Position numbers and translations under genes: made by a program
Part shown: piece by piece, positions 16,937 through 25,747 of the stretch
Position numbering within the stretch: position 1 is the stretch's first letter
How the letters are laid out: the number at the start of each line of letters is the position of its first letter
The notes under the pieces: model-generated
Seen by the model: only the letters and a program-made list of their open reading frames with translations
The model's database searches: none
Told to the model about the DNA's origin: nothing
DNA from: Rubrivivax sp.
Lineage (GTDB): Bacteria > Pseudomonadota > Gammaproteobacteria > Burkholderiales > Burkholderiaceae_C
Length of the DNA: 64,000 nucleotides
NCBI GenBank assembly: GCA_027490215.1
Contig: JAIXYO010000033.1
Span: forward strand, 62,001-126,000
Reading direction: 5' to 3'

Positions 16937-17542
16937 ATGCGCCGTCAGCTCTTGATTGCATGTGGTCTCGTTGCCATGCTGGTGGCAGGTGGGTGCGCCA
17001 CCCAGATCAGCAGCGACGTGTCGACCTTCGGCAGCTGGCCGGCCGATCGCCAGCCCGACACCTATGTGTTCGAGCGGCTGCCGTCTCAGCAGGACCAGCC
17101 CGATCAGCAGCGCATGGAAGACGCCGCGCGTTCGGCCATCGAGTCCGCTGGCTTCAAGCCGGCGCCCGAGGCGCAGACTGCCGATGTCGTGGTGCTGCTC
17201 GGCACGCGCGTGACGGCCAGCTACTTTTCACCCTTCGACGACCCGATCTGGTGGGGCGGCGGGCTGTACCGCCCGCGTTTCGGGCACGTGGGCTTTGGTG
17301 GCGAGCTCGGTCGAGGCCACATCTTCGGGCTCGACGACTCCTTGCGGCGCTATGTCCGCGAGGTGTCGGTGCTGATCCGCGACCGCAAGAGCGGCCGCGT
17401 GGTGTACGAGACGCGCGCCAGCAGCGATGGCGTGCTGCCACTGACCCCCGCGCTGATGACGGCGATGTTCCAGGCGGCGATGACACCGTTTCCTGGCACC
17501 GAGGAGAAGGCGCGCAGCGTCACGACGCCGCTGGTGCGTTGA
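16937..17542 (+). CDS. DUF4136 family lipoprotein
   Basis: This 201-residue protein begins with a lipoprotein signal ending AGGC (Cys20). The mature part is of DUF4136 type: FGSWPADRQPDTYVFERLPS near the start, then an alpha/beta region and VSVLIRDRKSGRVVYETRA. It contains a Gly/Phe/Trp-rich stretch (SPFDDPIWWGGG and HVGFGGELGRGH). The family role is unknown; such proteins are attached to a membrane on the periplasmic side. A purine-rich AACCGGAGG lies at the right distance upstream. It is convergent with the next gene, 6 bp apart. Confidence 0.85.
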   Translation: MRRQLLIACGLVAMLVAGGCATQISSDVSTFGSWPADRQPDTYVFERLPSQQDQPDQQRMEDAARSAIESAGFKPAPEAQTADVVVLLGTRVTASYFSPFDDPIWWGGGLYRPRFGHVGFGGELGRGHIFGLDDSLRRYVREVSVLIRDRKSGRVVYETRASSDGVLPLTPALMTAMFQAAMTPFPGTEEKARSVTTPLVR

Positions 17543-17548
17543 CGGCGA

Positions 17549-18433
17549 TCATGGTTTGGCGTCAGCGGCCAGCGCCCGCGCGTCATCTTCCCAGTCCTTG
17601 AGCTGCTCGGCGGCGGCACGACGCTGCTCGGGCGTGGTCAGGTTGTGCACCTCGGCCGCGAAGGCGCAATTGAACTCGATCAGCCGCTGCTGATAGGCAC
17701 GGTACTCGTCTTTCGGTGACACGCGGGAGCGCTGAGTCAGCGCCCGCAGCGCATCCACCGCCTGCGAGAGGCTGGTCTGCTCGGTCCTCAGCCGCGTCAG
17801 CGTCTGCAAGGTGTCCTGTTGACGGCGGTGGCGCTCGGCGATCCAACGTGCCGGATCGAACGGCGTTGCCAAGGCCAGCGCCGCGATGCGCTCGCGCTGG
17901 CTGCTGCTCATGCGACCGTAGATCATCTCGATCGGTTCGAGCGCGCGCTTGAGCTGCGCCCGGGTTCGGGCCTCGGCCTGGGGCTGCAGATAGCGGTCGA
18001 TCAGTTCCTCGTTGATCTCGGCGTACTTGTGCTCCAGGTGCGCGAGCTGCTGGGGCGACAGGCGCAACGCCACCTCGGCCACACCCGGCAATGCGCGCTC
18101 CAGCGACGCATCGACACGGAGTCTGACGTCGTTGAACCATTGGCAGGCCTGCGCCGCGGTGGCAGGACCGGCGACCTGGCCCCGCGCCTTGGACAACAAC
18201 TCGGCATACACCGGCAACTCCACGCGCCGGTGCCACTTGAACCAATCGTCGATGGCCTCGTGAGCGCGCGCCGACTGGTCGGCCCTGAAATCGACATAAC
18301 CGTCGAGCCACCAGTAAGCCAGATCGGGCGCGTGGTTGTAGCCGAGGCGCACCGCACTGCAGCCTGTCATCAGCCACGCCATGCACGACAGCAGCACCAC
18401 GCGTCGCCATCCGCGGCAGCGCCCCAATGCCAT
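17549..18433 (-). CDS. DUF6279 family lipoprotein
   Basis: This 294-residue protein has a lipoprotein signal with lipobox LMTGC (Cys25) and a mostly helical, charged mature part. The N-terminal mature block CSAVRLGYNHAPDLAYWWLD, with the Tyr-Asn and Trp-Trp pairs, is typical of the DUF6279 family of proteobacterial lipoproteins. Heptad-like stretches occur around HLEHKYAEINEELIDRYLQ. Function is unknown. Start choice: ATG at 18433 gives a normal signal peptide; ATG 18451 would add six residues. It is divergent from glmU, with 64 bp between starts. Confidence 0.8.
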   Translation of the reverse strand: MALGRCRGWRRVVLLSCMAWLMTGCSAVRLGYNHAPDLAYWWLDGYVDFRADQSARAHEAIDDWFKWHRRVELPVYAELLSKARGQVAGPATAAQACQWFNDVRLRVDASLERALPGVAEVALRLSPQQLAHLEHKYAEINEELIDRYLQPQAEARTRAQLKRALEPIEMIYGRMSSSQRERIAALALATPFDPARWIAERHRRQQDTLQTLTRLRTEQTSLSQAVDALRALTQRSRVSPKDEYRAYQQRLIEFNCAFAAEVHNLTTPEQRRAAAEQLKDWEDDARALAADAKP

Positions 18434-18497
18434 GGCATCCGGCCCGCCCATAATCGCGCCCGACATGCGAGTTGCACTTGACTCAGGGGAACGGGAC

Positions 18498-19886
18498 ATG
18501 GCGTTGGACATCGTGATCATGGCGGCGGGCAAAGGCACCCGGATGAAGTCGGACCGCCCCAAGGTGCTGCATGAACTGGCCGGGCGCAGCTTACTGGAGC
18601 ATGTGCTCCACACCGCCGGTGAGGTTGCTGCCGATCGCGTCGTGGTGGTGACTGGCCATGGCGCTGAGCAGGTGGAGGCCTCGGTCAGAGCACCGAATCT
18701 GCAATTCGTTCGACAGAGTCCACAACTCGGCACCGGACACGCGGTGCAACAGTCCGCCCCCGTGCTGCACAGCGACGGCATCACGCTGATCCTGAACGGC
18801 GACACGCCACTGATCCAGGCCGCGACGCTGCGTGCACTGGTGGATGCCTGCGCCGGTGACAAGCTGGCGCTGCTGACGGTGACGCTGGCCGATGCCACCG
18901 GTTACGGCCGCATCCTGCGCAGCGCGGCGGCAGATGGAACCTCGACGGTCCAGGCGATCGTGGAACACAAGGACGCCACACCGGAACAGCGCGCGATCAC
19001 CGAGGTCTACACCGGCGCGATGGCGGCGCCCACCGCGCTGCTCAAGCCCTGGCTGGCCCGCCTCGACAACCGCAATGCCCAGGGCGAGTACTACCTGACC
19101 GATGTGGTCGCTTTCGCGGTGGCCGATGGCGTGCCAGTGGTGGCCGCACAGCCGCAGCGCGCCAGCGAAGTACTGGGCGTCAACAGCCCGCAGCAGTTGG
19201 CCGAACTCGAACGCCTGTGCCAGCGCGACCAGGCCGAGGCGCTGATGACCGCTGGCGTTCGCCTGGCCGACCCGGCGCGCATCGACGTGCGCGGCAGCCT
19301 GCAATGCGGCGTCGATGTGAGCATCGATGTGAACTGCGTGTTCGAAGGTGCGGTGTCGCTGGGTCATCGCGTCAAGGTGGGCGCCAACTGCGTGATCCGG
19401 AATGCCGCGATCGGTGACGATGTGGTGATCCACCCGTACACCCACATCGACGGCGACACGCTGGGCGTGACGGTGGGCCGCGGCTCGCTGATCGGCCCCT
19501 ACGCACGCCTGCGGCCCGGCGCGGTACTCGGCGCTGAAGTCCACATCGGGAATTTCGTCGAGGTCAAGAACTCGACGCTGGCCGATGGTGCCAAGGCCAA
19601 CCACCTGGCCTATCTGGGCGACGCGACGGTCGGCGAGCGGGTGAACTTCGGTGCCGGCAGCATCACCGCCAACTACGACGGCGCGAACAAGCACCGCACC
19701 GAGATCGGCGCCGATGTGCACGTGGGCAGCAACTGCGTGCTGGTGGCGCCGATCACGGTCGGCGCGGGTGCCACCATCGGCGCCGGGTCGACGATCACAC
19801 GCCAAGCGCCCGCCGGCGAGCTGACAGTGGTGCGCAGCCGGCAGGTGTCGTTGCCAACCTGGAAACGCCCGGTCAAGCCGGGCTGA
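18498..19886 (+). CDS. glmU: Bifunctional UDP-GlcNAc pyrophosphorylase / glucosamine-1-phosphate acetyltransferase
   Basis: This 462-residue cytoplasmic enzyme acetylates GlcN-1-P and then uridylates it to UDP-GlcNAc for peptidoglycan and LPS. The N-terminal uridyltransferase domain has AAGKGTRMKSDRPKVLHELAG in its first 30 residues, QLGTGHAVQQ and LNGDTPLI. The C-terminal left-handed beta-helix is visible as hexapeptide repeats from about residue 255 (IDVNCVFEGAVSLGHRVKVG), with the acetyltransferase block KANHLAYLGDATVGERVNFG and NYDGANKHRT. Length is close to the usual 456. The 3' end overlaps the convergent DUF1853 gene by 14 bp. Confidence 0.96.
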   Translation: MALDIVIMAAGKGTRMKSDRPKVLHELAGRSLLEHVLHTAGEVAADRVVVVTGHGAEQVEASVRAPNLQFVRQSPQLGTGHAVQQSAPVLHSDGITLILNGDTPLIQAATLRALVDACAGDKLALLTVTLADATGYGRILRSAAADGTSTVQAIVEHKDATPEQRAITEVYTGAMAAPTALLKPWLARLDNRNAQGEYYLTDVVAFAVADGVPVVAAQPQRASEVLGVNSPQQLAELERLCQRDQAEALMTAGVRLADPARIDVRGSLQCGVDVSIDVNCVFEGAVSLGHRVKVGANCVIRNAAIGDDVVIHPYTHIDGDTLGVTVGRGSLIGPYARLRPGAVLGAEVHIGNFVEVKNSTLADGAKANHLAYLGDATVGERVNFGAGSITANYDGANKHRTEIGADVHVGSNCVLVAPITVGAGATIGAGSTITRQAPAGELTVVRSRQVSLPTWKRPVKPG

Positions 19887-20778
19887 CGACGAAAAGCGGC
19901 AACGCTTCGGGCTCGTCATCTCGCAGCACCATCGTGGCGAGCGCCGTCGGCTCGTCGCTGAGACGCGCGGCGATGGCGTGCAAGGAACGGCCTTCTGCCG
20001 CGATCGGTGGTCGCGGGCACATCCAGTCGTTGCGCGGCACCACGTGCCACACCGGCTCGTTGGCGGCAGGCAGTTCGGCCACACGATCGCGCTCGATCCA
20101 GCGGCCTTGCAGATGGTCGGGGTGCACACCGGGCGTGCACGGCACCGGCCTGCCGTGGCGATAGAACAAGCGCCCACGCGTGCAGGCGGCAGGGGTCCAG
20201 GTCTGCTGGTCCCAGGGTGGCGGCGGGAGATGGCACAGCTGGCGGTCGAACATCTTGTGCAGCTTGCTGTCGAAGGTTTCCGCGCGATCGGGGCCGATGA
20301 AGTCGGCGGCGCTCGCTTGCGGCCCGGTGGCAGTGCACAGAAAGAACTTGACCGCCAGTTCCCAGTGCCAGGGATGGCCGCCGGCATCGTGCAGCAGGAA
20401 ATCGATTTCACCGAGGGTCGTATGGTCGCCATCCGGCGTCAGGTGGCGCAGCGGAATGTTCGCGGCCACCAGACGGTGGGTCGGACCGTGCTGCAGGAAG
20501 AACGCCATCAGCCGTTCAGCGCGACGGCCCAGGCGCAGCGACGGTGGGCGGGCCCAGCGCAGATCGGTGCCGCGCGCTGTGGTTGCATGCACGGCCTCGT
20601 ACAGCGCTTGCGGTGCACCGTCGATGCCATCCAGCCACGCCGAAATGGCGGCTCGCTCGCCTGAGCTGAACTGCTGAACCGGGGCTGAATGCGCACCCGG
20701 CGCGGTGTCAAGCAGCGGCGGCGATAGCAGCAGCCAGCGCAACTCGCGCACTGTGTGGGCGGCCGCCTCAGGCACCAC
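19873..20778 (-). CDS. DUF1853 family protein
   Basis: This 301-residue protein shows the DUF1853 core: TLGEIDFLLHD followed by HPWHWELAVKFFL, an arrangement resembling nuclease-fold proteins (an E-x-D and E-x-K-like pattern), and DSKLHKMFDRQL. No activity is established for the family. Its start lies 11 bp inside the end of the upstream uracil-DNA glycosylase gene, so it is probably in the tsaB-rimI-udg transcript. Its end overlaps glmU by 14 bp in convergent orientation. Confidence 0.85.
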   Translation of the reverse strand: MVPEAAAHTVRELRWLLLSPPLLDTAPGAHSAPVQQFSSGERAAISAWLDGIDGAPQALYEAVHATTARGTDLRWARPPSLRLGRRAERLMAFFLQHGPTHRLVAANIPLRHLTPDGDHTTLGEIDFLLHDAGGHPWHWELAVKFFLCTATGPQASAADFIGPDRAETFDSKLHKMFDRQLCHLPPPPWDQQTWTPAACTRGRLFYRHGRPVPCTPGVHPDHLQGRWIERDRVAELPAANEPVWHVVPRNDWMCPRPPIAAEGRSLHAIAARLSDEPTALATMVLRDDEPEALPLFVVSPA

Positions 20779-21592
20779 GGGCGAGGTGCGCGGCCGATGC
20801 TTCGACGGTATCGAGCGCCAGGCACAGATCGTCCCAGGCGCGGGCCTTTTCCGGCAGATTGCGCAGCAGGTAGGCCGGGTGATAGGTCACGACCAAGGGC
20901 ACACCCTGGTAGTGATGAACACGGCCGCGCAGCTGGCCGATCGGCGCGGCGCTGCGCAGCAGGCTCTGCACGGCGAAGCGGCCCATCGCGAGGATGATCT
21001 TCGGTTGCACCAGCTCGATCTGCCGGATCAGAAAGCCCTCGCAGGCCGCCAGTTCCTCGGGCAGGGGATTGCGGTTGCCCGGCGGGCGGCATTTCAGCGT
21101 GTTGGCGATGAACACCTGTTTTGAGGGATCAGGCGGCTCACTCGCCTGGCGGCTGAGCCCGATCGCGCGCAGCATGTTGTCGAGCAACTGACCGGAGCGG
21201 CCGACGAAGGGTTCGCCGCGGCGGTCTTCCTCTTCGCCCGGCGCCTCGCCGACGATCATCCAGTGCGCCTGAGGATGGCCGACACCGAACACCGTCTGCC
21301 GGCGGCTCTGGTGCAGGCTGCACGCGGTACAAGCGGTGACCGCTTCGCGCAGTGAAGGCCAATCCATCGACGAAGCGGCACCCAGAGCCGAATCGATCGC
21401 TGCCTGCGGAACGATGGCGACCGGTGAGGGCGCAACCTTGATGACTGCCTCGGGAGGGCGGCTCGTCAGCCGCACCTCAGCGACTGCAGGTGCCGCGGAA
21501 GCGACAACGCCCGTCTCGCCTGCTGCCGGCACATCCCACACCCGCAGGCCCATCTCGGCCAGCATGGCGCGCTGGCGCTCAGTCCAGGTCAT
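20768..21592 (-). CDS. Uracil-DNA glycosylase, iron-sulfur type (family 4)
   Basis: This 274-residue DNA-repair enzyme removes uracil from DNA. Family-4 motif 1 is GEAPGEEEDRRGEPFVG and motif 2 is HPAYLLR. The four cysteines that hold the [4Fe-4S] cluster are in CTACSLHQSR and in KCRPPGNRNPLPEELAAC. The N-terminal ~95 residues (to SSMDWPSLRE) are an Ala/Pro/Val-rich extension with a conserved MTWTERQRAMLAEMGLRVW start, seen in betaproteobacterial homologues. The start codon overlaps the rimI stop by 4 bp (ATGA), which decides the start over the longer open frame. Confidence 0.9.
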   Translation of the reverse strand: MTWTERQRAMLAEMGLRVWDVPAAGETGVVASAAPAVAEVRLTSRPPEAVIKVAPSPVAIVPQAAIDSALGAASSMDWPSLREAVTACTACSLHQSRRQTVFGVGHPQAHWMIVGEAPGEEEDRRGEPFVGRSGQLLDNMLRAIGLSRQASEPPDPSKQVFIANTLKCRPPGNRNPLPEELAACEGFLIRQIELVQPKIILAMGRFAVQSLLRSAAPIGQLRGRVHHYQGVPLVVTYHPAYLLRNLPEKARAWDDLCLALDTVEASAAHLARGA

Positions 21593-22077
21593 GCCGCGCC
21601 GCCGGACACGTCCAGGCTCATGACCAGCGCATCTTCGCGCCGACCAGCCGCAGCCGGGTAGTAACCGCGCCGCACGCCGATGTCGCGAAATCCATAGCGC
21701 TGGTAAAGCGCGCGCGCTCGCGGATTGCTCTGCCGCACCTCCAGCCACAGCTGCAGCGCATGGCGTTGCCGGCACAGATCGACCAACGCATCCAGCATGA
21801 ACCGCCCGTGGCCCTGACTTTGTGCCTCGGGCGCGACCGTCAGGTTCAGCAGGTGCATTTCCTCGACACCTTCCATCGCTACGAAGTAGCCAATCGCATC
21901 TCCGCGTCGCTCACTGCCGAACAGCACCTGCGCGGGGTAGCCCGAGGCCAGTGAATCGATGAAGTTACCCCGCGTCCATGGGAACGGATAGGCCTCGTTC
22001 TCGATCGTCATCACCCCATCGAGATGAGTGGTGGTCATCTTCTCGAGCCTGTGGGCATGGCGGAGCACCGCATTCAT
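21589..22077 (-). CDS. rimI: Ribosomal protein S18-alanine N-acetyltransferase
   Basis: This 162-residue GNAT enzyme acetylates the N-terminal alanine of ribosomal protein S18. The block ENEAYPFPWTRGNFIDSL is the RimI substrate-side signature. The acetyl-CoA loop is in LLNLTVAPEAQSQGHGRFML, followed by LEVRQSNPRARALYQRYGF. An in-frame ATG 13 codons later (MTTTHLDGV) could be the true start. It overlaps both neighbours by 4 bp, so tsaB, rimI and the uracil-DNA glycosylase gene are tightly coupled. Confidence 0.92.
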   Translation of the reverse strand: MNAVLRHAHRLEKMTTTHLDGVMTIENEAYPFPWTRGNFIDSLASGYPAQVLFGSERRGDAIGYFVAMEGVEEMHLLNLTVAPEAQSQGHGRFMLDALVDLCRQRHALQLWLEVRQSNPRARALYQRYGFRDIGVRRGYYPAAAGRREDALVMSLDVSGGAA

Positions 22078-22823
22078 GGCAGCACCGCCGGCACCCCGGA
22101 TTCGGCGAGTGCTTTTGCGGCCGCCCGCTCGGCCATCGTCTGCGCCACCTTGTCACGCAAATACAGGGGCAGTGCCTGTGCGGCATCCACGGCACCACCT
22201 CGTGCCCACAGCGCCGCGGCCAGCGGCAGCATCGCGCGCGCGCGCGGCAAGGCCTGAGGCAGGCACAGGGCAGCGCCGCAGGCCAGCCGATCACCAAAGG
22301 CTGCGAGCGCAGTGCCAGCCACCGCACGCGGCGCCGCGATGGACCAGCGTTCGTTCAGTTGCTTCGGCGTGCACAGCCAGGGCGCGGTGGCGAGCCGCCA
22401 CACACCCGCCTCGAACAGCGCGTGCGCTGCGTAGATCTCATCCATCCGCGCATCCATCGTGACCCACACGTCGTCAATGGCCTCGGCGCCAGACAGGCTC
22501 CGCGCGTCCTCCGCCACGGCCAACAAGGTGTCGATCGGCAACACCGGCTTGTCAACGCCCAACGCCAGCCCCTGCGCCACCGAGCACGCGGTACGCAACC
22601 CGGTGAAGGCGCCCGGCCCGCGTCCGAATGCAATGGCGTCGAGGTCACGCAAACCGATGCCCGCCTGCGCCAGCAGATCCATCACACCGGGGATCAGCGT
22701 GGACGAGGCCAGCGCCCCGCCCGCACCCTCTTGCGACCAGACGCGACCACCCACCTGTAGCGCGATGCTCAGGTGCTCGGTGGCAGTGTCGAAGGCCAGG
22801 CAGGCGGTCAAGGCAGAGGTCAC
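22074..22823 (-). CDS. tsaB: tRNA threonylcarbamoyladenosine synthesis protein TsaB
   Basis: This 249-residue ASKHA-fold protein is the partner of TsaD in t6A37 modification of ANN-decoding tRNAs. The N-terminal LAFDTATEHLSIAL strand pair and the block IAFGRGPGAFTGLRTACSVAQGLAL (residues ~63-87) are characteristic of TsaB/YeaZ. It is first in a run of overlapping genes. A TAGACT hexamer on the minus strand at 22830-22835 would put the transcription start almost on the start codon, so the message may be leaderless (inference). The companion tsaC lies at 25748-26752. Confidence 0.93.
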   Translation of the reverse strand: MTSALTACLAFDTATEHLSIALQVGGRVWSQEGAGGALASSTLIPGVMDLLAQAGIGLRDLDAIAFGRGPGAFTGLRTACSVAQGLALGVDKPVLPIDTLLAVAEDARSLSGAEAIDDVWVTMDARMDEIYAAHALFEAGVWRLATAPWLCTPKQLNERWSIAAPRAVAGTALAAFGDRLACGAALCLPQALPRARAMLPLAAALWARGGAVDAAQALPLYLRDKVAQTMAERAAAKALAESGVPAVLP

Positions 22824-22908
22824 CAGACGAGTCTAGCTGCGGCAGACCGGGCTTGTCTGCGCCGGGCTTTCGCGGTCTGTGCAGGCATGCGCATGCGATC
22901 ATTCCCGG

Positions 22909-24408
22909 ATGCTTTTGCGCGCGGGATCGACCCTCCTTCTGTTGCTGCTCGGCTGCCATGCGGAGGCTGCGCCAGCGTCACCGCCGGCTGCGATGAAGAC
23001 GCTGCCGCCCGAAGTCGCCGCCGCGATGGACCGCGCTCGCGTGCCCCGCGAGTCGCTGTCAGCGGTGGTGCAAGAGGTCGGCCGCAATGGCACCCCGCGG
23101 CTGTCGTGGCAGGCGCAGGCGGCAGTCAATCCGGCCTCGCTGATGAAGCTGATCACCACCTACGCCGCGCTCGACCTGCTCGGGCCAGCCTGGACCTGGG
23201 CCACACCGGTGTGGGTGCAGGGTGCGTGGCCCACTGGTGGCAGCGGCGTGTTCGAAGGCGATGTGGTGATCAAGGGCGGCGGCGATCCGAAGCTGGTCGT
23301 CGAGCGCGTCTGGTTGCTGCTGCGCCGGCTGCAACAGCTCGGCGTGCGTGAGATCCGCGGCGACATCGTGCTCGACCGCAGCGCGTTCGAGGTGCCCCAG
23401 CAGAACCCCGCCGATTTCGACGGTGAAGCGCTGCGCCCTTACAACGTGCGCGCGGATGCGCTGCTGCTGAACTACAAGGCGCTGTCGTTCACTTTCACGC
23501 CCGACCCGGCGCACGGCGTCGCGGTGATCTCGACCGAGCCCGCCCTGGAGGGTGTGCGCGCTGATGTCCGTGTGCCGCTGGCGGCAGGTGTCGGCGCCAC
23601 CCAGTGCAACGACTGGCGCAGCGCCTTGCAGGCCGATTTTTCTGACCCGCAGCGCTTGCGTTTCAAAGGGATCTATTCGCCGGCGTGCGGCGAGAAGCAA
23701 TGGCCTGTGGCCTATGCTGACCCAGCGGGCTACAACGGGCGGCTGCTGGCCGGTCTGTGGGCCGAGATGGGCGGCAAGCTGACAGGCAGCGTGCGCGACG
23801 GTGTGGCGCCGGCCACCGCACCGACATTCGAGCTGGCATCGCCACCGCTGGCCGAGGTGATCCGCGACATCAACAAGTTCAGCAACAACGTGATGGCGCA
23901 GCAGCTGTTCCTGACGCTGGCGCTGAACCAGCGCGGCCTGGGCACGCCGGACGGCGCGCGCGAGGTGTTGCGCGGCTGGCTGGCCGCACGCTATGGCGAG
24001 GCGGGCCGGGCCGCGGTGATCGACAACGGCTCGGGCCTTTCGCGCGAAACCCGCGTCAGCGCCGCCGTGCTGGTGCGGCTGCTGCAGGACGCTGCGGCCA
24101 GCCCGCTGATGCCGGAGCTGATGGCCTCACTGCCCGTCAGCGGTGTCGATGGCACGATGCGGCGCACGCAGACGCTTGCCGGTCGTGCGCACCTGAAGAC
24201 AGGCTCCTTGCGCGATGTGACCGCGGTGGCCGGCTACCTGCTGGCGCCGAGTGGCCAGCGTTATGTGCTGGTCGGCATCGTCAATCACCCGAACGCGGCG
24301 GCGGCCAGGCCCGCGCTGGAAGCGCTGATCCAGTGGGCAGCCAACGACGGGCTGACCGAGTCCCTGGCCCGCGGCGCTGCAAACGGCACGGATAACAGCG
24401 CGAGATGA
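22909..24408 (+). CDS. dacB: D-alanyl-D-alanine carboxypeptidase/endopeptidase (PBP4)
   Basis: This 499-residue class C-type penicillin-binding protein trims and cleaves peptidoglycan cross-links in the periplasm. The three active-site motifs are seen: SxxK as Ser77-Leu-Met-Lys80, SxN as Ser325-Asn-Asn327, and KTG at 430-432 (KTGSLRDV). The N-terminus is a signal peptide, MLLRAGSTLLLLLLGC, whose LLGC could be a lipobox, so the protein may be lipid-anchored. The start at 22909 gives a proper signal; a start 10 codons upstream would put HDS-type residues ahead of it. Confidence 0.93.
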   Translation: MLLRAGSTLLLLLLGCHAEAAPASPPAAMKTLPPEVAAAMDRARVPRESLSAVVQEVGRNGTPRLSWQAQAAVNPASLMKLITTYAALDLLGPAWTWATPVWVQGAWPTGGSGVFEGDVVIKGGGDPKLVVERVWLLLRRLQQLGVREIRGDIVLDRSAFEVPQQNPADFDGEALRPYNVRADALLLNYKALSFTFTPDPAHGVAVISTEPALEGVRADVRVPLAAGVGATQCNDWRSALQADFSDPQRLRFKGIYSPACGEKQWPVAYADPAGYNGRLLAGLWAEMGGKLTGSVRDGVAPATAPTFELASPPLAEVIRDINKFSNNVMAQQLFLTLALNQRGLGTPDGAREVLRGWLAARYGEAGRAAVIDNGSGLSRETRVSAAVLVRLLQDAAASPLMPELMASLPVSGVDGTMRRTQTLAGRAHLKTGSLRDVTAVAGYLLAPSGQRYVLVGIVNHPNAAAARPALEALIQWAANDGLTESLARGAANGTDNSAR

Positions 24409-24412
24409 CCCG

Positions 24413-24694
24413 ATGAGCGCATCTGACTGGATTGATGTGCTCGGCTACGCAGCCGCAGCACTGACCACGGCCTCGTTCATCCCACAAGCCTGGCTGAGCT
24501 TTCGCACTGGCGACGTCAGCGGGATCTCTCTCAGCATGTACGCCGGCTTCACCGTCGGCGTGGCGCTGTGGCTGGCCTACGGCGTGGTGCTGGGCGCGTG
24601 GCCCATCGTCGTCGCCAACGCCGTCACGCTGGTGCTGGCATTGGCGATCCTGGTGATGAAACTGCGGGGGCTGAAGGTCAGGCGGAATCGCTGA
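24413..24694 (+). CDS. SemiSWEET sugar transporter
   Basis: This 93-residue protein has three hydrophobic helices (about residues 7-25, 38-62 and 65-83) and the PQ-loop motif in TTASFIPQAWLSFRTGDVSGIS, the hallmark of SemiSWEETs, which act as dimers and move sugars passively. The conserved Asn/Trp sugar-site positions fit LWLAYG and VVANAVTL. It begins 4 bp after the dacB stop, and no sugar-metabolism genes are near. It is convergent with the GDSL lipoprotein gene, 12 bp away. Confidence 0.88.
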   Translation: MSASDWIDVLGYAAAALTTASFIPQAWLSFRTGDVSGISLSMYAGFTVGVALWLAYGVVLGAWPIVVANAVTLVLALAILVMKLRGLKVRRNR

Positions 24695-24706
24695 CAGACG
24701 ACCACA

Positions 24707-25714
24707 TCACCACGGCAGGCTGGTCGCGAGGTCGATTGCGTCCTCTCCGATGTAGATGTGCCCGGCGTAGCTGAAGCGAATGTCGTCAGCCCACAGGTAA
24801 TTGCTGATGGTCCCACCACTGACCAGCGTGTCCGTGTCGCAACTCAAGATGGCAACGGTACAGACCGGGACGCTCACGTTGATGATGCCGTTGGGCCGCC
24901 CGCCATCATTCACGTCGTCGACGATGTTGTTGAATGTCTGCGCTGTATCGAGGAAGCCCAAGCTGCGGCCATTGATCCGGACCAGGCTTCGCATCCTGTC
25001 GTTGAAGCTGTCGGTGAGCAGTCGCAGCAGCGCCTGGTCACCCGACGATTTACTCCTGCCGAACGGCGTCAGGCTCACCCTAGGAACCGTTGAGTACATC
25101 ACGCGGCCCAGCGTGTTGCGGTCGTTGGTCAGGCGGTTGATTTGAGCCGCGACCAACTCGGCTCGACGCTGGATCTCGGCGACCGCAGCCGTCTGCGTCA
25201 GCGCGGACGTGATCACGCTGTTGTAGAGCTCGAGGATGTCGTTGGTGCCCACCATCATCGTGATCATGTCGGTGGGAACCGGCTTGTTGCCAGGGGTCGA
25301 GGCCAGGAAGGCATCAACGGCCGCCACCACATCGGCCACCTTGCCGCCTGCCGTGGCGCGCATCTGCACCCTCGGGGTCGCGCCGCCCGGATTGCACTCG
25401 GCAAACACCAAACCGTACTCGCCCGCGAGGCGCTGGACCCAGATCGGGTTTGCGTTGCAATCGATCGCCGTCGTGCCAGGGGAGAGCCCGTTGTTGGTGT
25501 ATTTGCGCCCGTCGATGGCGGTGGAGGTGCTCCCGGGCAGCAGCAGGCTGCTCTCGTCGCCAAACACGATCATCCGGGTTGGCTTGAACCGGTTGGTCTG
25601 GCTGGATTGCCCGCCCCCGCCACACGATGACAGCAGCAGCGCGCTCACCGTCGTCAGGACCACCAGGCTGCTGCGCAGCGCGACGGCGCTCCATCGATCG
25701 ACTCTGAAATTCAT
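24707..25714 (-). CDS. SGNH/GDSL-hydrolase-like lipoprotein with GDES variant
   Basis: This 335-residue protein starts with a lipoprotein signal (LLLSSC, Cys31). Block I of the GDSL family is MIVFGDESSLL (residues 48-58), where a Glu sits at the usual nucleophile position and Ser follows. Block III is MMVGTNDILELYN, with the Asn of the oxyanion hole. The C-terminal YLWADDIRFSYAGHIYIG supplies Asp and His candidates. It may be an esterase or a lipoprotein of related fold that has changed or lost activity. Substrate unknown. Only a 33-bp gap separates it from tsaC upstream. Confidence 0.78.
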   Translation of the reverse strand: MNFRVDRWSAVALRSSLVVLTTVSALLLSSCGGGGQSSQTNRFKPTRMIVFGDESSLLLPGSTSTAIDGRKYTNNGLSPGTTAIDCNANPIWVQRLAGEYGLVFAECNPGGATPRVQMRATAGGKVADVVAAVDAFLASTPGNKPVPTDMITMMVGTNDILELYNSVITSALTQTAAVAEIQRRAELVAAQINRLTNDRNTLGRVMYSTVPRVSLTPFGRSKSSGDQALLRLLTDSFNDRMRSLVRINGRSLGFLDTAQTFNNIVDDVNDGGRPNGIINVSVPVCTVAILSCDTDTLVSGGTISNYLWADDIRFSYAGHIYIGEDAIDLATSLPW

Positions 25715-25747
25715 GCGGTCTCCAAAGGAAATGGGGTTGGGGTACGG

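Noticed and set aside
18591..20432. 613-codon minus-strand frame over glmU
   Set aside because: glmU is unmistakable on the plus strand; the antisense translation has no family resemblance.
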